Assembly: GCA_025362765.1 (NCBI GenBank)
Contig: JANYFI010000283.1
Coordinates: forward strand, 1 to 10,088
From: Ferruginibacter sp.
GTDB taxonomy: Bacteria; Bacteroidota; Bacteroidia; Chitinophagales; Chitinophagaceae
Reading direction: 5' to 3'
Length of the DNA stretch: 10,088 nt
Both the position numbers and the translations under genes were made by a program. This document shows, one piece after another, positions 1 through 7,179 of the stretch (positions are counted from its first letter, which is position 1; every line of letters begins with the position of its first letter). The notes under the pieces are model-generated. The model saw only the letters and a program-made list of their open reading frames with translations, had not been told where the DNA came from and did not search any database.

Positions 1-106
1 CCGGCATATAAATTTTGCCTGGCTGGCGTTTACTGTCGCATCCTGTGATAACAGCGCCTGCGGTAATTGCCAGTACTAAAATGATGATAATATTATTTTT
101 TTTCAT
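1..106 (-). CDS. actE: ActE, alternative complex III monohaem cytochrome c lipoprotein (N-terminal fragment)
   Basis: The first 35 codons of a gene that runs off the left edge. The product starts MKKNNIIIILVLAITAG, a lysine-led hydrophobic signal, and ends in VITGC (Cys23), a plausible signal peptidase II lipobox. The mature protein would therefore be a lipoprotein with a lipid-anchored cysteine. The following residues RQPGKIYMP resemble the conserved start of ActE proteins. ActE is the small monohaem cytochrome c subunit of alternative complex III and acts on the periplasmic face. The haem motif lies outside the window, so the call rests on the lipobox, the RxPGKxYMP segment and its position 58 bases after actD, where actE is expected. 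An AGAGG sequence lies just upstream of the ATG, closer than an ideal Shine-Dalgarno site. Confidence 0.85.
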   Translation of the reverse strand, partial: MKKNNIIIILVLAITAGAVITGCDSKRQPGKIYMP

Positions 107-164
107 TGCCTCTGTTATAATATCTAAGTAAATCTTTTAAACCTTGCTTCACTAATTAATTCAA

Positions 165-758
165 TTAGTATCCTGTCTCTAATGCTCTGTATAGTTTCTG
201 CTCCTTGTCGTAGCGGCCCAGCCACCATCCTGTTTCGGCAACCTGTACGTTTATTTCTGACGCACCTGCGTTTTTTAGAAAAGTCTGTACTTCTTCATCA
301 TTTGTTTTTTCGGTACACTCAATTACCATTACAAAAAGATCATCTGTAGCCCTTAAATGAAAATGATGCTTTTTTATAAACGGCGATAACTGGCAGAGGT
401 AACAAAAAGTAAGTACCATCCCTACCGCCGCAAACAATACTGTTAACTCAAAAGTAATTGGTATCCATGCCGGTAAAGCAAAATGCGGCTTACCCCCAAT
501 ATTTAAAGGCCAGTCCTTTGTAAAAATCCAGCTAATGCAGCTCAATGCCGTAGTAGTCCCGGTAATGCCATATATAAAGCCGGCTGTATGTAAACTGGTT
601 TCTCTTAAACCCATTGCATGATCTAAACCATGCACAGGAAATGGAGTGTACACATCATGAATTTTATATCCCTTCCGGCGAACATTTTTCACCGCAGGAA
701 ACAATACAGCTTCATCATCAAAACACCCTACTACAAATTTTTTAATTCCTCCAGCCAT
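165..758 (-). CDS. actD: ActD, alternative complex III membrane subunit (DUF3341 family)
   Basis: A complete 197-residue protein, the usual size for ActD. The N-terminal soluble part (about 1-55) contains the family hallmark YTPFPVHGLDHAMGLR (residues 37-52). Two transmembrane helices follow at about 57-79 and 98-122, joined by a short loop with the family-typical KPHFALPAWIP. A small soluble C-terminal domain (about 135-197) completes it. There are no haem or iron-sulfur motifs, so it has no redox cofactor. In ACIII, ActD packs against the membrane core subunits ActC and ActF and has a structural or accessory role. It lies between actC and actE in the standard operon order. The ATG at 758 follows an AT-rich tandem repeat and has no evident ribosome binding site, which is normal in Bacteroidota. 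Confidence 0.95.
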   Translation of the reverse strand: MAGGIKKFVVGCFDDEAVLFPAVKNVRRKGYKIHDVYTPFPVHGLDHAMGLRETSLHTAGFIYGITGTTTALSCISWIFTKDWPLNIGGKPHFALPAWIPITFELTVLFAAVGMVLTFCYLCQLSPFIKKHHFHLRATDDLFVMVIECTEKTNDEEVQTFLKNAGASEINVQVAETGWWLGRYDKEQKLYRALETGY

Positions 759-793
759 GATAATTATTAATTATTAATGATCAATTATTAATT
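758..793. repeat. 7-base tandem repeat in the actC-actD gap
   Basis: Almost the whole spacer between the actC stop and the actD start consists of 7-base units. Read on the plus strand they are TGATAAT (758-764), TATTAAT (765-771), TATTAAT (772-778), GATCAAT (779-785) and TATTAAT (786-792), all sharing the ending AAT. The unit touches the actD ATG itself. It would leave an unstructured, AU-rich leader in the mRNA in front of actD. Whether it is a functional translation enhancer or only slippage-prone filler cannot be told from the sequence. Confidence 0.75.
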
Positions 794-2245
794 CTAGTGT
801 GCATGTTCTACTTCTTCAACATAAAATTTTTCAGCATCTTCCTTTTCAAGGTCCGTCATTTTAACTTTATAACTTTCACCTGTAGTTTTCAACACACTTT
901 TAATTTCAGCAACGGCAATTACAGGGAAGTATTTAGCAAAGAGAAAGAAGCACGTGAAGAATAATCCGAATGTACCCACATAAAAACCAATTTCATAAAT
1001 AGAAGGGCTATAGTAAGTACTCCATGATGAGGGAAGGTAATCCCTATAAGTAGAAGTTACAATAATTACAAAACGTTCGTACCACATACCGATGTTTACA
1101 ATGATGCTCATAAAGAAAGTAAACCCAATATTTCTTCTAAGCTTTTTAAACCAGAACATTTGAGGCGACATCACGTTACAAAACATCATCAGGTAATAGC
1201 TCCATCCGTAAGGGCTAAACAGGTTAGCCCTGTTTTCCTTAAAAGCATACCATTCATACGGATTTTGACCGTACCAGGCAATAAACAATTCAGTAATGTA
1301 AGCGATACCAACAATGGACCCTGTTAAAACAATTACTTTATTCATTGCTTCAATATGACCCAGCGTTATATACTCCTGCAGACCAAATACTTTTCTCAAA
1401 ACTATCATCAACGTTTGCACCATTGCAAATCCGCTAAAGATAGCACCTGCCACAAAATAGGGAGGAAAGATGGTAGTATGCCAGCCCGGTATTACAGAAG
1501 TAGCAAAGTCAAAAGATACAATAGTATGTACTGATAATACCAATGGTGTTGCCAACCCTGCTAATACCAATGACAATGACTCATGCCGCTGCCAGTGTTT
1601 GGTACTTCCCGTCCAGCCAAAAGAGGCCACTCCATATAATAATTTGCGCAATTTTGTTTTAGCCCTGTCTCTTACAGTTGCCAAATCGGGCAATAAACCA
1701 GAATACCAGAACAGTAAGGACACCGTAAAATAAGTTGATATTGCAAATACATCCCACAACAGGGGTGAGTTAAAATTCACCCACAACGGTCCTCTTGTAT
1801 TGGGATAAGGCATGATGAAAAAAGCCAGCCAAACACGACCCATATGCCATATCGGAAACTGACCCGCACACATTACAGCAAAAATTGTCATCGCTTCAGC
1901 GGCGCGGTTTACACCCGTTCTCCAACCCTGGCGAAACAATAACAGGATAGCCGAAATCAAGGTTCCTGCATGGCCAATACCTACCCACCACACAAAGTTG
2001 GTAATATCCCAACCCCAGCCAATGGTTTTGTTTAGGTTCCATTGACCAATACCATACGTAACCTCCCGATAAATACTGTACACGCCAAACATCAGTAAGG
2101 CTACACTAATATAAAAACCAATGTACCATAAACGGGTTGGTTTCATCTCAATGGGACTTATAATGTCTACTGTAACCTGGTGGTAAGTTTTGTTACCATC
2201 TACAAGTGGTTCCCTGATTTGTGATTCGTACTTTAATAATGACAT
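794..2245 (-). CDS. actC: ActC, alternative complex III quinol-site membrane subunit (NrfD/PsrC-like)
   Basis: A complete 483-residue polytopic membrane protein of the NrfD/PsrC superfamily. About ten transmembrane helices can be drawn, roughly at 38-58, 82-104, 116-136, 160-183, 225-245, 260-282, 305-325, 345-365, 372-392 and 418-440, followed by a charged C-terminal tail. The segment WWVGIGHAGTLISAILLLFR (86-105), with His92, is a strong ACIII signature, as is GQFPIWHMGR (128-137). ActC and its paralogue ActF form the membrane core of ACIII. ActC lies next to the ActB iron-sulfur arm and is thought to hold the quinol oxidation site; proton-path roles for its polar residues are proposed in the literature for homologues. 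The linked multihaem ActA and cofactor-free ActD make ACIII far more likely than a polysulfide or nitrite reductase. The ATG at 2245 is the only sensible start, because the N-terminal soluble region is complete from there. Confidence 0.95.
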   Translation of the reverse strand: MSLLKYESQIREPLVDGNKTYHQVTVDIISPIEMKPTRLWYIGFYISVALLMFGVYSIYREVTYGIGQWNLNKTIGWGWDITNFVWWVGIGHAGTLISAILLLFRQGWRTGVNRAAEAMTIFAVMCAGQFPIWHMGRVWLAFFIMPYPNTRGPLWVNFNSPLLWDVFAISTYFTVSLLFWYSGLLPDLATVRDRAKTKLRKLLYGVASFGWTGSTKHWQRHESLSLVLAGLATPLVLSVHTIVSFDFATSVIPGWHTTIFPPYFVAGAIFSGFAMVQTLMIVLRKVFGLQEYITLGHIEAMNKVIVLTGSIVGIAYITELFIAWYGQNPYEWYAFKENRANLFSPYGWSYYLMMFCNVMSPQMFWFKKLRRNIGFTFFMSIIVNIGMWYERFVIIVTSTYRDYLPSSWSTYYSPSIYEIGFYVGTFGLFFTCFFLFAKYFPVIAVAEIKSVLKTTGESYKVKMTDLEKEDAEKFYVEEVEHAH

Positions 2246-2403
2246 ATATCTTTTGTCTTTTAACCTTTAGCTTACCGCTATCAGTTTTTTTATTTTTATA
2301 TTACCGGCGACACCACTTTATTCAACATCGTTGTGTCACTCACTTCAGCCTTTGCACCTTAGCTAAGCTTCTTCAAAACGAACCTGTTAGATTTTAGCTA
2401 TAC
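2246..2403. other. 158-base actB-actC spacer with possible interspersed repeat
   Basis: An unusually long gap inside an otherwise tight operon. On the operon strand, 2304-2351 holds a GC-richer block containing GTGAGTGACACAACGATG and GTGGTGTCGCCGGTAA. It has a GACAC/GTGTC inverted pair (2309-2313 and 2333-2337) and a small CAAC-ATC-GTTG dyad (2323-2333). The block includes a tiny open frame (GTG or ATG start) reading M L N K V V S P V I stop. No TAnnTTTG promoter element is visible for actC, so actC is probably read through from actA. A palindrome TTAGCTAA lies at 2359-2366. The block reminds me of recurrent intergenic sequences in Chitinophagaceae, but that is memory and not a search result. 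Confidence 0.4.
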
Positions 2404-5400
2404 TTATACAGGTTCTTTGATTTCCTTTTTTTCTGCTCCCTCATGTTCCTTTTCTGTTCCTTCTTCTTTTTCGTTAGTTACATTCCTGTCTGAATTTTTA
2501 ATTTTCGCCAGGTAACTAACATTCGGCAATACGTGCAAGTGATCGAGTGTATAGAAGTTTCTATGTTTCTGATCTACAAAACGAATTTTGAAAACATCAC
2601 TTTCTTTGTCGTGTACATTGCCAAAGCTGATGGCGTGTGTAGGACATGCCTGCATACAAGCTGTCTTTACATTTCTTATCAATGTAGGATCTTCTGCCTT
2701 CTTGGCAATTAGTTTATTGTCCTGCAAGCGCTGTACGCAGAAAGAACATTTTTCCATCACACCTCTTGAGCGGACAGTTACATCCGGATTTAATACCATC
2801 CTCGTAAGATCGTCATTCATTTGTAGTGTTACCTCGTTCAAATCCACATTAATAATCGGATTCTGATTATCAGGGAAACTGTCTGCACCGTTAAAATCAA
2901 GCCAGTTAAAGCGACGTACTTTATATGGACAGTTGTTAGCACAATATCTTGTACCGATACACCTGTTGTAAACCATTTGATTTAATCCTTCACTACTATG
3001 GTTGGTAGCTGCCACCGGACAAACATTCTCGCAGGGAGCGTTATCGCAGTGTTGGCAAAGCATCGGCTGGAATACTACGTCAGGATTATTCATATCGCCC
3101 GTAAAATAACGGTCAATACGTAACCAGTGCATTTCATGTGCCCGCATTACCTGCAATTTACCCACTACACTCACATTATTTTCGGCTGTACAGGCTATTA
3201 CACAAGCACTGCAACCAGTACACGTATTCAAATCAATGCTCATGCCCCACTTAATTCCAGGGTTTTCTTGCATTAAATCCGGGTAAATGGTAGCATCTTT
3301 TCTAAAATCAGTGCCACCAAAAGGAATCAGTTTTGCTCTTTCTTCATTTGGTTCAGCGCAAACTTCTTCAGGATTGGCGATAAATTTTGCCAGGCTGGTT
3401 TCATAGATCACCGGACGGCTTTCTGACGAACCATGTACCTGTGTTTGTCCCAGCGGATAGGTATTTCCAGTTTTAACCAATTCTGCCGCACCCGCATAAT
3501 TAAATGTAGTTCCGTCAAAGCGAACCAATGGATATGCATTAAAGCCCGCTCCTGCAGCCGATTTGCCAATATTTTCGCTGGTATTATTTTTGTCTGCACT
3601 TTCGCGTCCGTAACCCAGAGCTATCGCAACCACATTGGGGTGAATACCGGGTAATATCAGTGCTGCCAGCTCCAGGGTTTTCCCATTCACGGTAAGTTTA
3701 ACTGTTGGCTTTTCAGGATGTACCTCGTAACCATCTCCCTGGTACTGGCTGTTAATAACGTCCAGATTCAACACTGCTTTCGCCATTGCCGGACTCATAA
3801 TAGCGTAGTTGTCCCAGGTTACTTTTGAAATAGGATCAGGCATTTCCTGCAACCATGGGTTGTTGGCTTGTTTGCCCGAACCGATAGAAATCTTTTGATA
3901 AATAACTACTTCAAAGTTGCTTCCTTTATCAGAAGCAGCTTTTGCAGCCGCATCAGCCAGCGCAGTATTACTGAAAGTTGCAGGACCAACCGGAATTGAC
4001 GCTGATTCAATCAATCCTGTTTGTAGGGCGGTATTATAACTTTCTGCAGAACCTGTCTTTATTGTCCAAAAGGTTTTAAAGTAAGTTTCGTAATTGGTTG
4101 TATTGCCACTCCATTTTAATAAAGCATCCTGAAAGGCTCTCGTTTTAAATAGTGGATAGATAGTAGGTTGTTGTAAACTGATAAAACCGGATTTACCTTC
4201 TGCATCTCCCCAGCTCTCCAGCCAATGATGGGCCGGCAAGCTAAACTTACACAACTCCGTAGTTTCATTCATTGTGCCGTTAAAAGAAACTGTCACCGGG
4301 ACTTTCTTTAACCCATCTGCAAATTTCTTGCTATCATAATAAGTATACACGGGGTTAGATTCATAAACCAGCAAGGCTCCAATTGCGCCGGCGTTCATTT
4401 CTTCAACCAGCTTTACTATATCACCGTCAACACCCTGACGATAATTACTGGTAACAGCCCAATTAATGGTTTTACCATTTGCACCAATTACTTCGTTGAT
4501 AGCATTTACAATAATCTGGATATTTACATCATTGCTACCGCACACTACCAGCCCTGCACCTTTATTAGCATTTAATGCTACAGCTGCAGCATCAATTCCT
4601 TTTACGATAGCAGCATCACTGATGGCTGGTGCAGTAACTGCGCCACCCAGTTTTGCCAATAATGCCAATGCAATAGCACCAGTTTGAGATGGTTTATGCA
4701 TATAACGATCATCAGCATTACTACCAGTAAGGCTCAATGTCCCCTCAAACTGAATGTGACGACTCATTTCCGGCTTCTCACTTTTAATCCTTCTTGTTTT
4801 TGCATATTGACCCGCAAATTCAACCGGACTTAACCAGGTACCTAAAAAGTCGGCACCAAGACTTACAATTACTTTAGCCTGATTGAAATGATAAGACGGT
4901 ATTGCTCTTTTTCCATAAGTAGCCTGATTGGCCATTATCATACCACTATAACTGATAGCATCATATTGTACATGCCGACTACCAGTGGGACTCTTTGCAA
5001 GATATTCTGAGATAATTTGTAAGGTGAGCGGAGAGGTAATAGTAGAACTAAGAATAACTGTTGGTTTTGAAGCCACACCAGTCATTGCCGCAGCAATGAG
5101 TTTGTCGAATGCTTCAAAAGAAGGTACTTCCTTAAAATCTTTGCCGTCCAACTGCATTGGATAACGCAAACGGGTAGTATCATATAAATCCAATACAGAA
5201 GCCTGGGCCTGGGCACTTGTTCCCCCGCCTGTTATTGCAGAAGCTTCATTCCCTTCAATTTTAATGGGGCGACCGTCCCTTTGCTTAACAATAACTGGTA
5301 TTACATCGCCTTCATTTACGTAAGTAGATGCGTAATAATTGGCCACACCCGGAATTAAATCATCTGGCTTACGAAGATAAGGTACCGCTTTTCGAACAGG

Positions 5401-5610
5401 CATCTCGCAACTGGCAGCAATCGTAGCCGCTGCTGTGCTGAAACCCAGGTATTTCAGGAAGTCCCTGCGGGGAGTTTTGGCATTTAACAACCCATCATCT
5501 AAATCTTCCAGGGGCAACAGATTTTCTTTAAATTCATCCTTTGCCGCTTTTTTAAAGGCATCTGATTCGTTTAATTCTCCAAAATTTTGCCAATACTTTT
5601 TATTATTCAT
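2404..5610 (-). CDS. actB: ActB, alternative complex III iron-sulfur subunit with molybdopterin-enzyme-like domain
   Basis: A complete 1068-residue protein. Residues 48-68 (RRDFLKYLGF ... AASC) form a twin-arginine type signal ending in a possible lipobox with Cys68, so export as a folded, perhaps lipid-anchored protein is likely. Residues about 75-750 form a domain related to molybdopterin oxidoreductases, which in ACIII carries no molybdenum. Residues about 785-1035 form a ferredoxin-like domain with 15 visible cluster cysteines: 797/800/803/807, 852/855/860/864, 884/890/894 and 955/958/985/989. This fits three 4Fe-4S clusters and one 3Fe-4S cluster, because the third motif reads CIGTRYC with Thr in place of the usual Cys. 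The clusters carry electrons from the quinol site at ActC to the ActA haems. The last 28 residues are a Glu/Lys-rich tail. The start at 5610 gives the typical ActB N-terminus (MNNKKYWQNFGEL). Confidence 0.97.
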   Translation of the reverse strand: MNNKKYWQNFGELNESDAFKKAAKDEFKENLLPLEDLDDGLLNAKTPRRDFLKYLGFSTAAATIAASCEMPVRKAVPYLRKPDDLIPGVANYYASTYVNEGDVIPVIVKQRDGRPIKIEGNEASAITGGGTSAQAQASVLDLYDTTRLRYPMQLDGKDFKEVPSFEAFDKLIAAAMTGVASKPTVILSSTITSPLTLQIISEYLAKSPTGSRHVQYDAISYSGMIMANQATYGKRAIPSYHFNQAKVIVSLGADFLGTWLSPVEFAGQYAKTRRIKSEKPEMSRHIQFEGTLSLTGSNADDRYMHKPSQTGAIALALLAKLGGAVTAPAISDAAIVKGIDAAAVALNANKGAGLVVCGSNDVNIQIIVNAINEVIGANGKTINWAVTSNYRQGVDGDIVKLVEEMNAGAIGALLVYESNPVYTYYDSKKFADGLKKVPVTVSFNGTMNETTELCKFSLPAHHWLESWGDAEGKSGFISLQQPTIYPLFKTRAFQDALLKWSGNTTNYETYFKTFWTIKTGSAESYNTALQTGLIESASIPVGPATFSNTALADAAAKAASDKGSNFEVVIYQKISIGSGKQANNPWLQEMPDPISKVTWDNYAIMSPAMAKAVLNLDVINSQYQGDGYEVHPEKPTVKLTVNGKTLELAALILPGIHPNVVAIALGYGRESADKNNTSENIGKSAAGAGFNAYPLVRFDGTTFNYAGAAELVKTGNTYPLGQTQVHGSSESRPVIYETSLAKFIANPEEVCAEPNEERAKLIPFGGTDFRKDATIYPDLMQENPGIKWGMSIDLNTCTGCSACVIACTAENNVSVVGKLQVMRAHEMHWLRIDRYFTGDMNNPDVVFQPMLCQHCDNAPCENVCPVAATNHSSEGLNQMVYNRCIGTRYCANNCPYKVRRFNWLDFNGADSFPDNQNPIINVDLNEVTLQMNDDLTRMVLNPDVTVRSRGVMEKCSFCVQRLQDNKLIAKKAEDPTLIRNVKTACMQACPTHAISFGNVHDKESDVFKIRFVDQKHRNFYTLDHLHVLPNVSYLAKIKNSDRNVTNEKEEGTEKEHEGAEKKEIKEPV

Positions 5611-5706
5611 AATCTAATAAATGTGCTAATTTGCTAATGTGCTAATTTTTTAATGCCGGGCAACAATGCGATATTGAATTTTACCAACTGGCTAATCAGC
5701 TAATTT
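5611..5706. repeat. 8-base GCTAAT repeats in the actA-actB gap
   Basis: The spacer between actA and actB has two clusters of 8-base units ending in GCTAAT on the plus strand. Next to actB are GTGCTAAT (5623-5630), TTGCTAAT (5631-5638) and GTGCTAAT (5639-5646). Next to actA are TGGCTAAT (5689-5696) and CAGCTAAT (5697-5704). The middle (about 5650-5688) is unrelated sequence. On the mRNA the units read ATTAGCNN. No promoter or convincing terminator is visible, so actB is probably transcribed from the actA promoter. The function, if any, is unknown. Confidence 0.75.
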
Positions 5707-6948
5707 TTAATAATGGCATTTCTGACATTCAGTGCCGCCTATTTTTTCAACCGTTACGCTGTCTAATTTACCTTCTTTAATATCCTTATGTAATTTTTCG
5801 TAGATGCTATAAAACTTATTGCCTTCGCCTGATTCTTTGTTATAAAAATTAACCTTACTTTCCCTGTGGCAGTTAATACACCAGCCCATACTTAAATCAG
5901 CAAACTGGTAAACTTCAGGCATTTCCTGAATTGGTCCGTGACAGGTTTGGCATTGCTGTTTACCTACTTTTACGTGCTGGCTGTGATTAAAATAAACGTG
6001 GTCGGGCAGGTTGTGAATTTTAACCCATTCAATAGCTTTACCAGGTTTGTCGTATTTTTTGGCATCAGGGTTCCAGCCTGCATATTGGTATAATTTCTGA
6101 ATTTCGGCTGTTCCATTCACAGTCGTACCATCTTCTTTTACAATCGGATCGCCTTTGTATTCTTTAAGCGCCATATGGCAATTCATACAAACGTTCACTG
6201 AAGGGATATTTGCATGTTTACTATCCTGACTTCCGCCATGACAATAGAGGCAACTAATCTGGTTTGTACCAGCATGTACTTTATGAGAATAATAAATAGG
6301 TTGCTCAGGCTGGTAATTTTTCATACGACCTAACCCAGATGCGGAATTAAAGATATTATATCCGCCTATGCAGAACAACACCAATATGCCGGCCATTATA
6401 TACGTTTTATTGCGATAAAAAGGAACCGGTTCTGTACGAATAATACCGTCTTTTTCTTCGGATAACTTGCGAAGACTGCTATTAACTTGTAGTAAGATCA
6501 ATGCGATAACTGCAAGTATTAGTGTTAATATGCCAAATAATAACGAATTGTCTGGAGCTGGTTCTCCTGCTACTCCCCCGGTTGGCGCTGTCGGCGCTTT
6601 ATAGGCATCTGCATAATCCAGGATGGCTTTTATTTCATCTTCCTTTAGGTTAAACTGTGTCATTTTTGCACCGTACTTAGCCAATAGTCCTTTTGCATAG
6701 GTATCAGTCTCAAGCATTGCATTTACATTATTTACCCATTTATATGCCCAGGTTGGATTAGGTTCACGCTCCCTTGCGCCCTGTAATTTTGGACCTGTAT
6801 AATCCTCCAATGGCTTGTGGCAGGCCTGGCAGTTTGCTTTAAAAAGCGCCTCTCCGTCAGCGGCAAAACTGGTGTTATTTAAAGAAACCAAGACCATTAA
6901 AAGTAAACTTGCGAAGACTTTTTTTAAGATTTTTCTATAGCGACTCAT
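5707..6948 (-). CDS. actA: ActA, alternative complex III multihaem cytochrome c (monohaem plus pentahaem form)
   Basis: A 413-residue cytochrome with six CXXCH haem motifs. Residues 1-30 are a signal peptide (MSRYRKILKK, then a hydrophobic core ending SFAA). Residues 31-120 form a class I cytochrome c domain with C40QACH44 and a likely axial Met96. A transmembrane helix follows at about 134-155, then a second hydrophobic helix at about 182-200. The C-terminal periplasmic domain carries C233LYCH, C254MNCH, C333QTCH, C357INCH and C408QKCH, plus likely distal ligands in YSHKVH (His222, His225) and FNHSQH (His322, His325). The pentahaem part is the ActA core that takes electrons from ActB. The frame stays open upstream to 7092, but those extra codons would cover the promoter at 6994-7026 and precede a clean signal peptide, so the ATG at 6948 is chosen. 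It is the first gene of the operon. Confidence 0.93.
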   Translation of the reverse strand: MSRYRKILKKVFASLLLMVLVSLNNTSFAADGEALFKANCQACHKPLEDYTGPKLQGAREREPNPTWAYKWVNNVNAMLETDTYAKGLLAKYGAKMTQFNLKEDEIKAILDYADAYKAPTAPTGGVAGEPAPDNSLLFGILTLILAVIALILLQVNSSLRKLSEEKDGIIRTEPVPFYRNKTYIMAGILVLFCIGGYNIFNSASGLGRMKNYQPEQPIYYSHKVHAGTNQISCLYCHGGSQDSKHANIPSVNVCMNCHMALKEYKGDPIVKEDGTTVNGTAEIQKLYQYAGWNPDAKKYDKPGKAIEWVKIHNLPDHVYFNHSQHVKVGKQQCQTCHGPIQEMPEVYQFADLSMGWCINCHRESKVNFYNKESGEGNKFYSIYEKLHKDIKEGKLDSVTVEKIGGTECQKCHY

Positions 6949-6993
6949 ACAGTTATTCGAATGCTTAGGTGGAAGAATATCCTTCTGTGGCTG

Positions 6994-7026
6994 CAAAAAT
7001 AAGTTAGTATGTCCACATAATATCAA
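6994..7026 (-). promoter_or_regulatory. Bacteroidota-type promoter of the act operon
   Basis: On the minus strand a TATTTTTG element (6994-7001) matches the Bacteroidota -7 consensus TAnnTTTG exactly. A TTG (7024-7026) lies 22 bases upstream, inside the spacing known for this promoter class. Transcription would start near 6988-6991 and leave a leader of about 40 bases before the actA ATG. The leader contains an imperfect dyad GAAGAATATCCTTC (plus strand 6972-6985) and the palindrome ATTCGAAT (6955-6962). No other strong promoter is visible in the four downstream gaps, so this one probably drives the whole operon. Confidence 0.65.
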
Positions 7027-7139
7027 CATTGTTAAAAAAAATTTTTCCTTATCCAGCTTGATTTTCAGCCGATTGCTTTGCTCCTTTCCCACTTATTGTC
7101 ATATTTATGTAAACAGAAATTTGTCCATATTTTCTTCAG

Positions 7140-7175
7140 TTGGTTAGTAATTAACATTTTTTTGATTGATTTTTG
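7140..7175 (+). promoter_or_regulatory. Possible promoter of the membrane-PurN gene
   Basis: GATTTTTG (7168-7175) differs by one base from TAnnTTTG, and a TTG (7140-7142) lies upstream. The spacing of 25 bases is slightly too long. The element ends four bases before the ATG at 7180, so the transcript would be leaderless or nearly so. This is a weak call, offered because the gene is divergent from actA and needs a promoter in 6949-7179. Confidence 0.3.
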
Positions 7176-7179
7176 CCAC

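Noticed and set aside
1470..1733. 87-codon open frame on the plus strand opposite actC.
   Set aside because: It lies wholly within a conserved membrane gene on the other strand and has low-complexity, non-protein-like composition; the same applies to plus-strand frames opposite actB at 2588-2866, 3433-3654, 4466-4687 and 5435-5617.
794..5610. ActB and ActC read as a polysulfide, tetrathionate or nitrite reductase (Psr/Nrf type).
   Set aside because: The linked multihaem ActA, DUF3341 ActD and ActE lipoprotein, plus the CIGTRYC motif, identify alternative complex III.
6949..7092. Upstream extension of actA by 48 codons (start at 7092).
   Set aside because: It would overlap the TATTTTTG/TTG promoter and place an unrelated hydrophobic stretch before a clean signal peptide that begins at the ATG at 6948.
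7078..7179. Upstream extension of the membrane-PurN gene by 34 codons.
   Set aside because: The extra residues are not family-like, overlap the divergent promoter region, and the ATG at 7180 starts the recognisable basic N-terminus.
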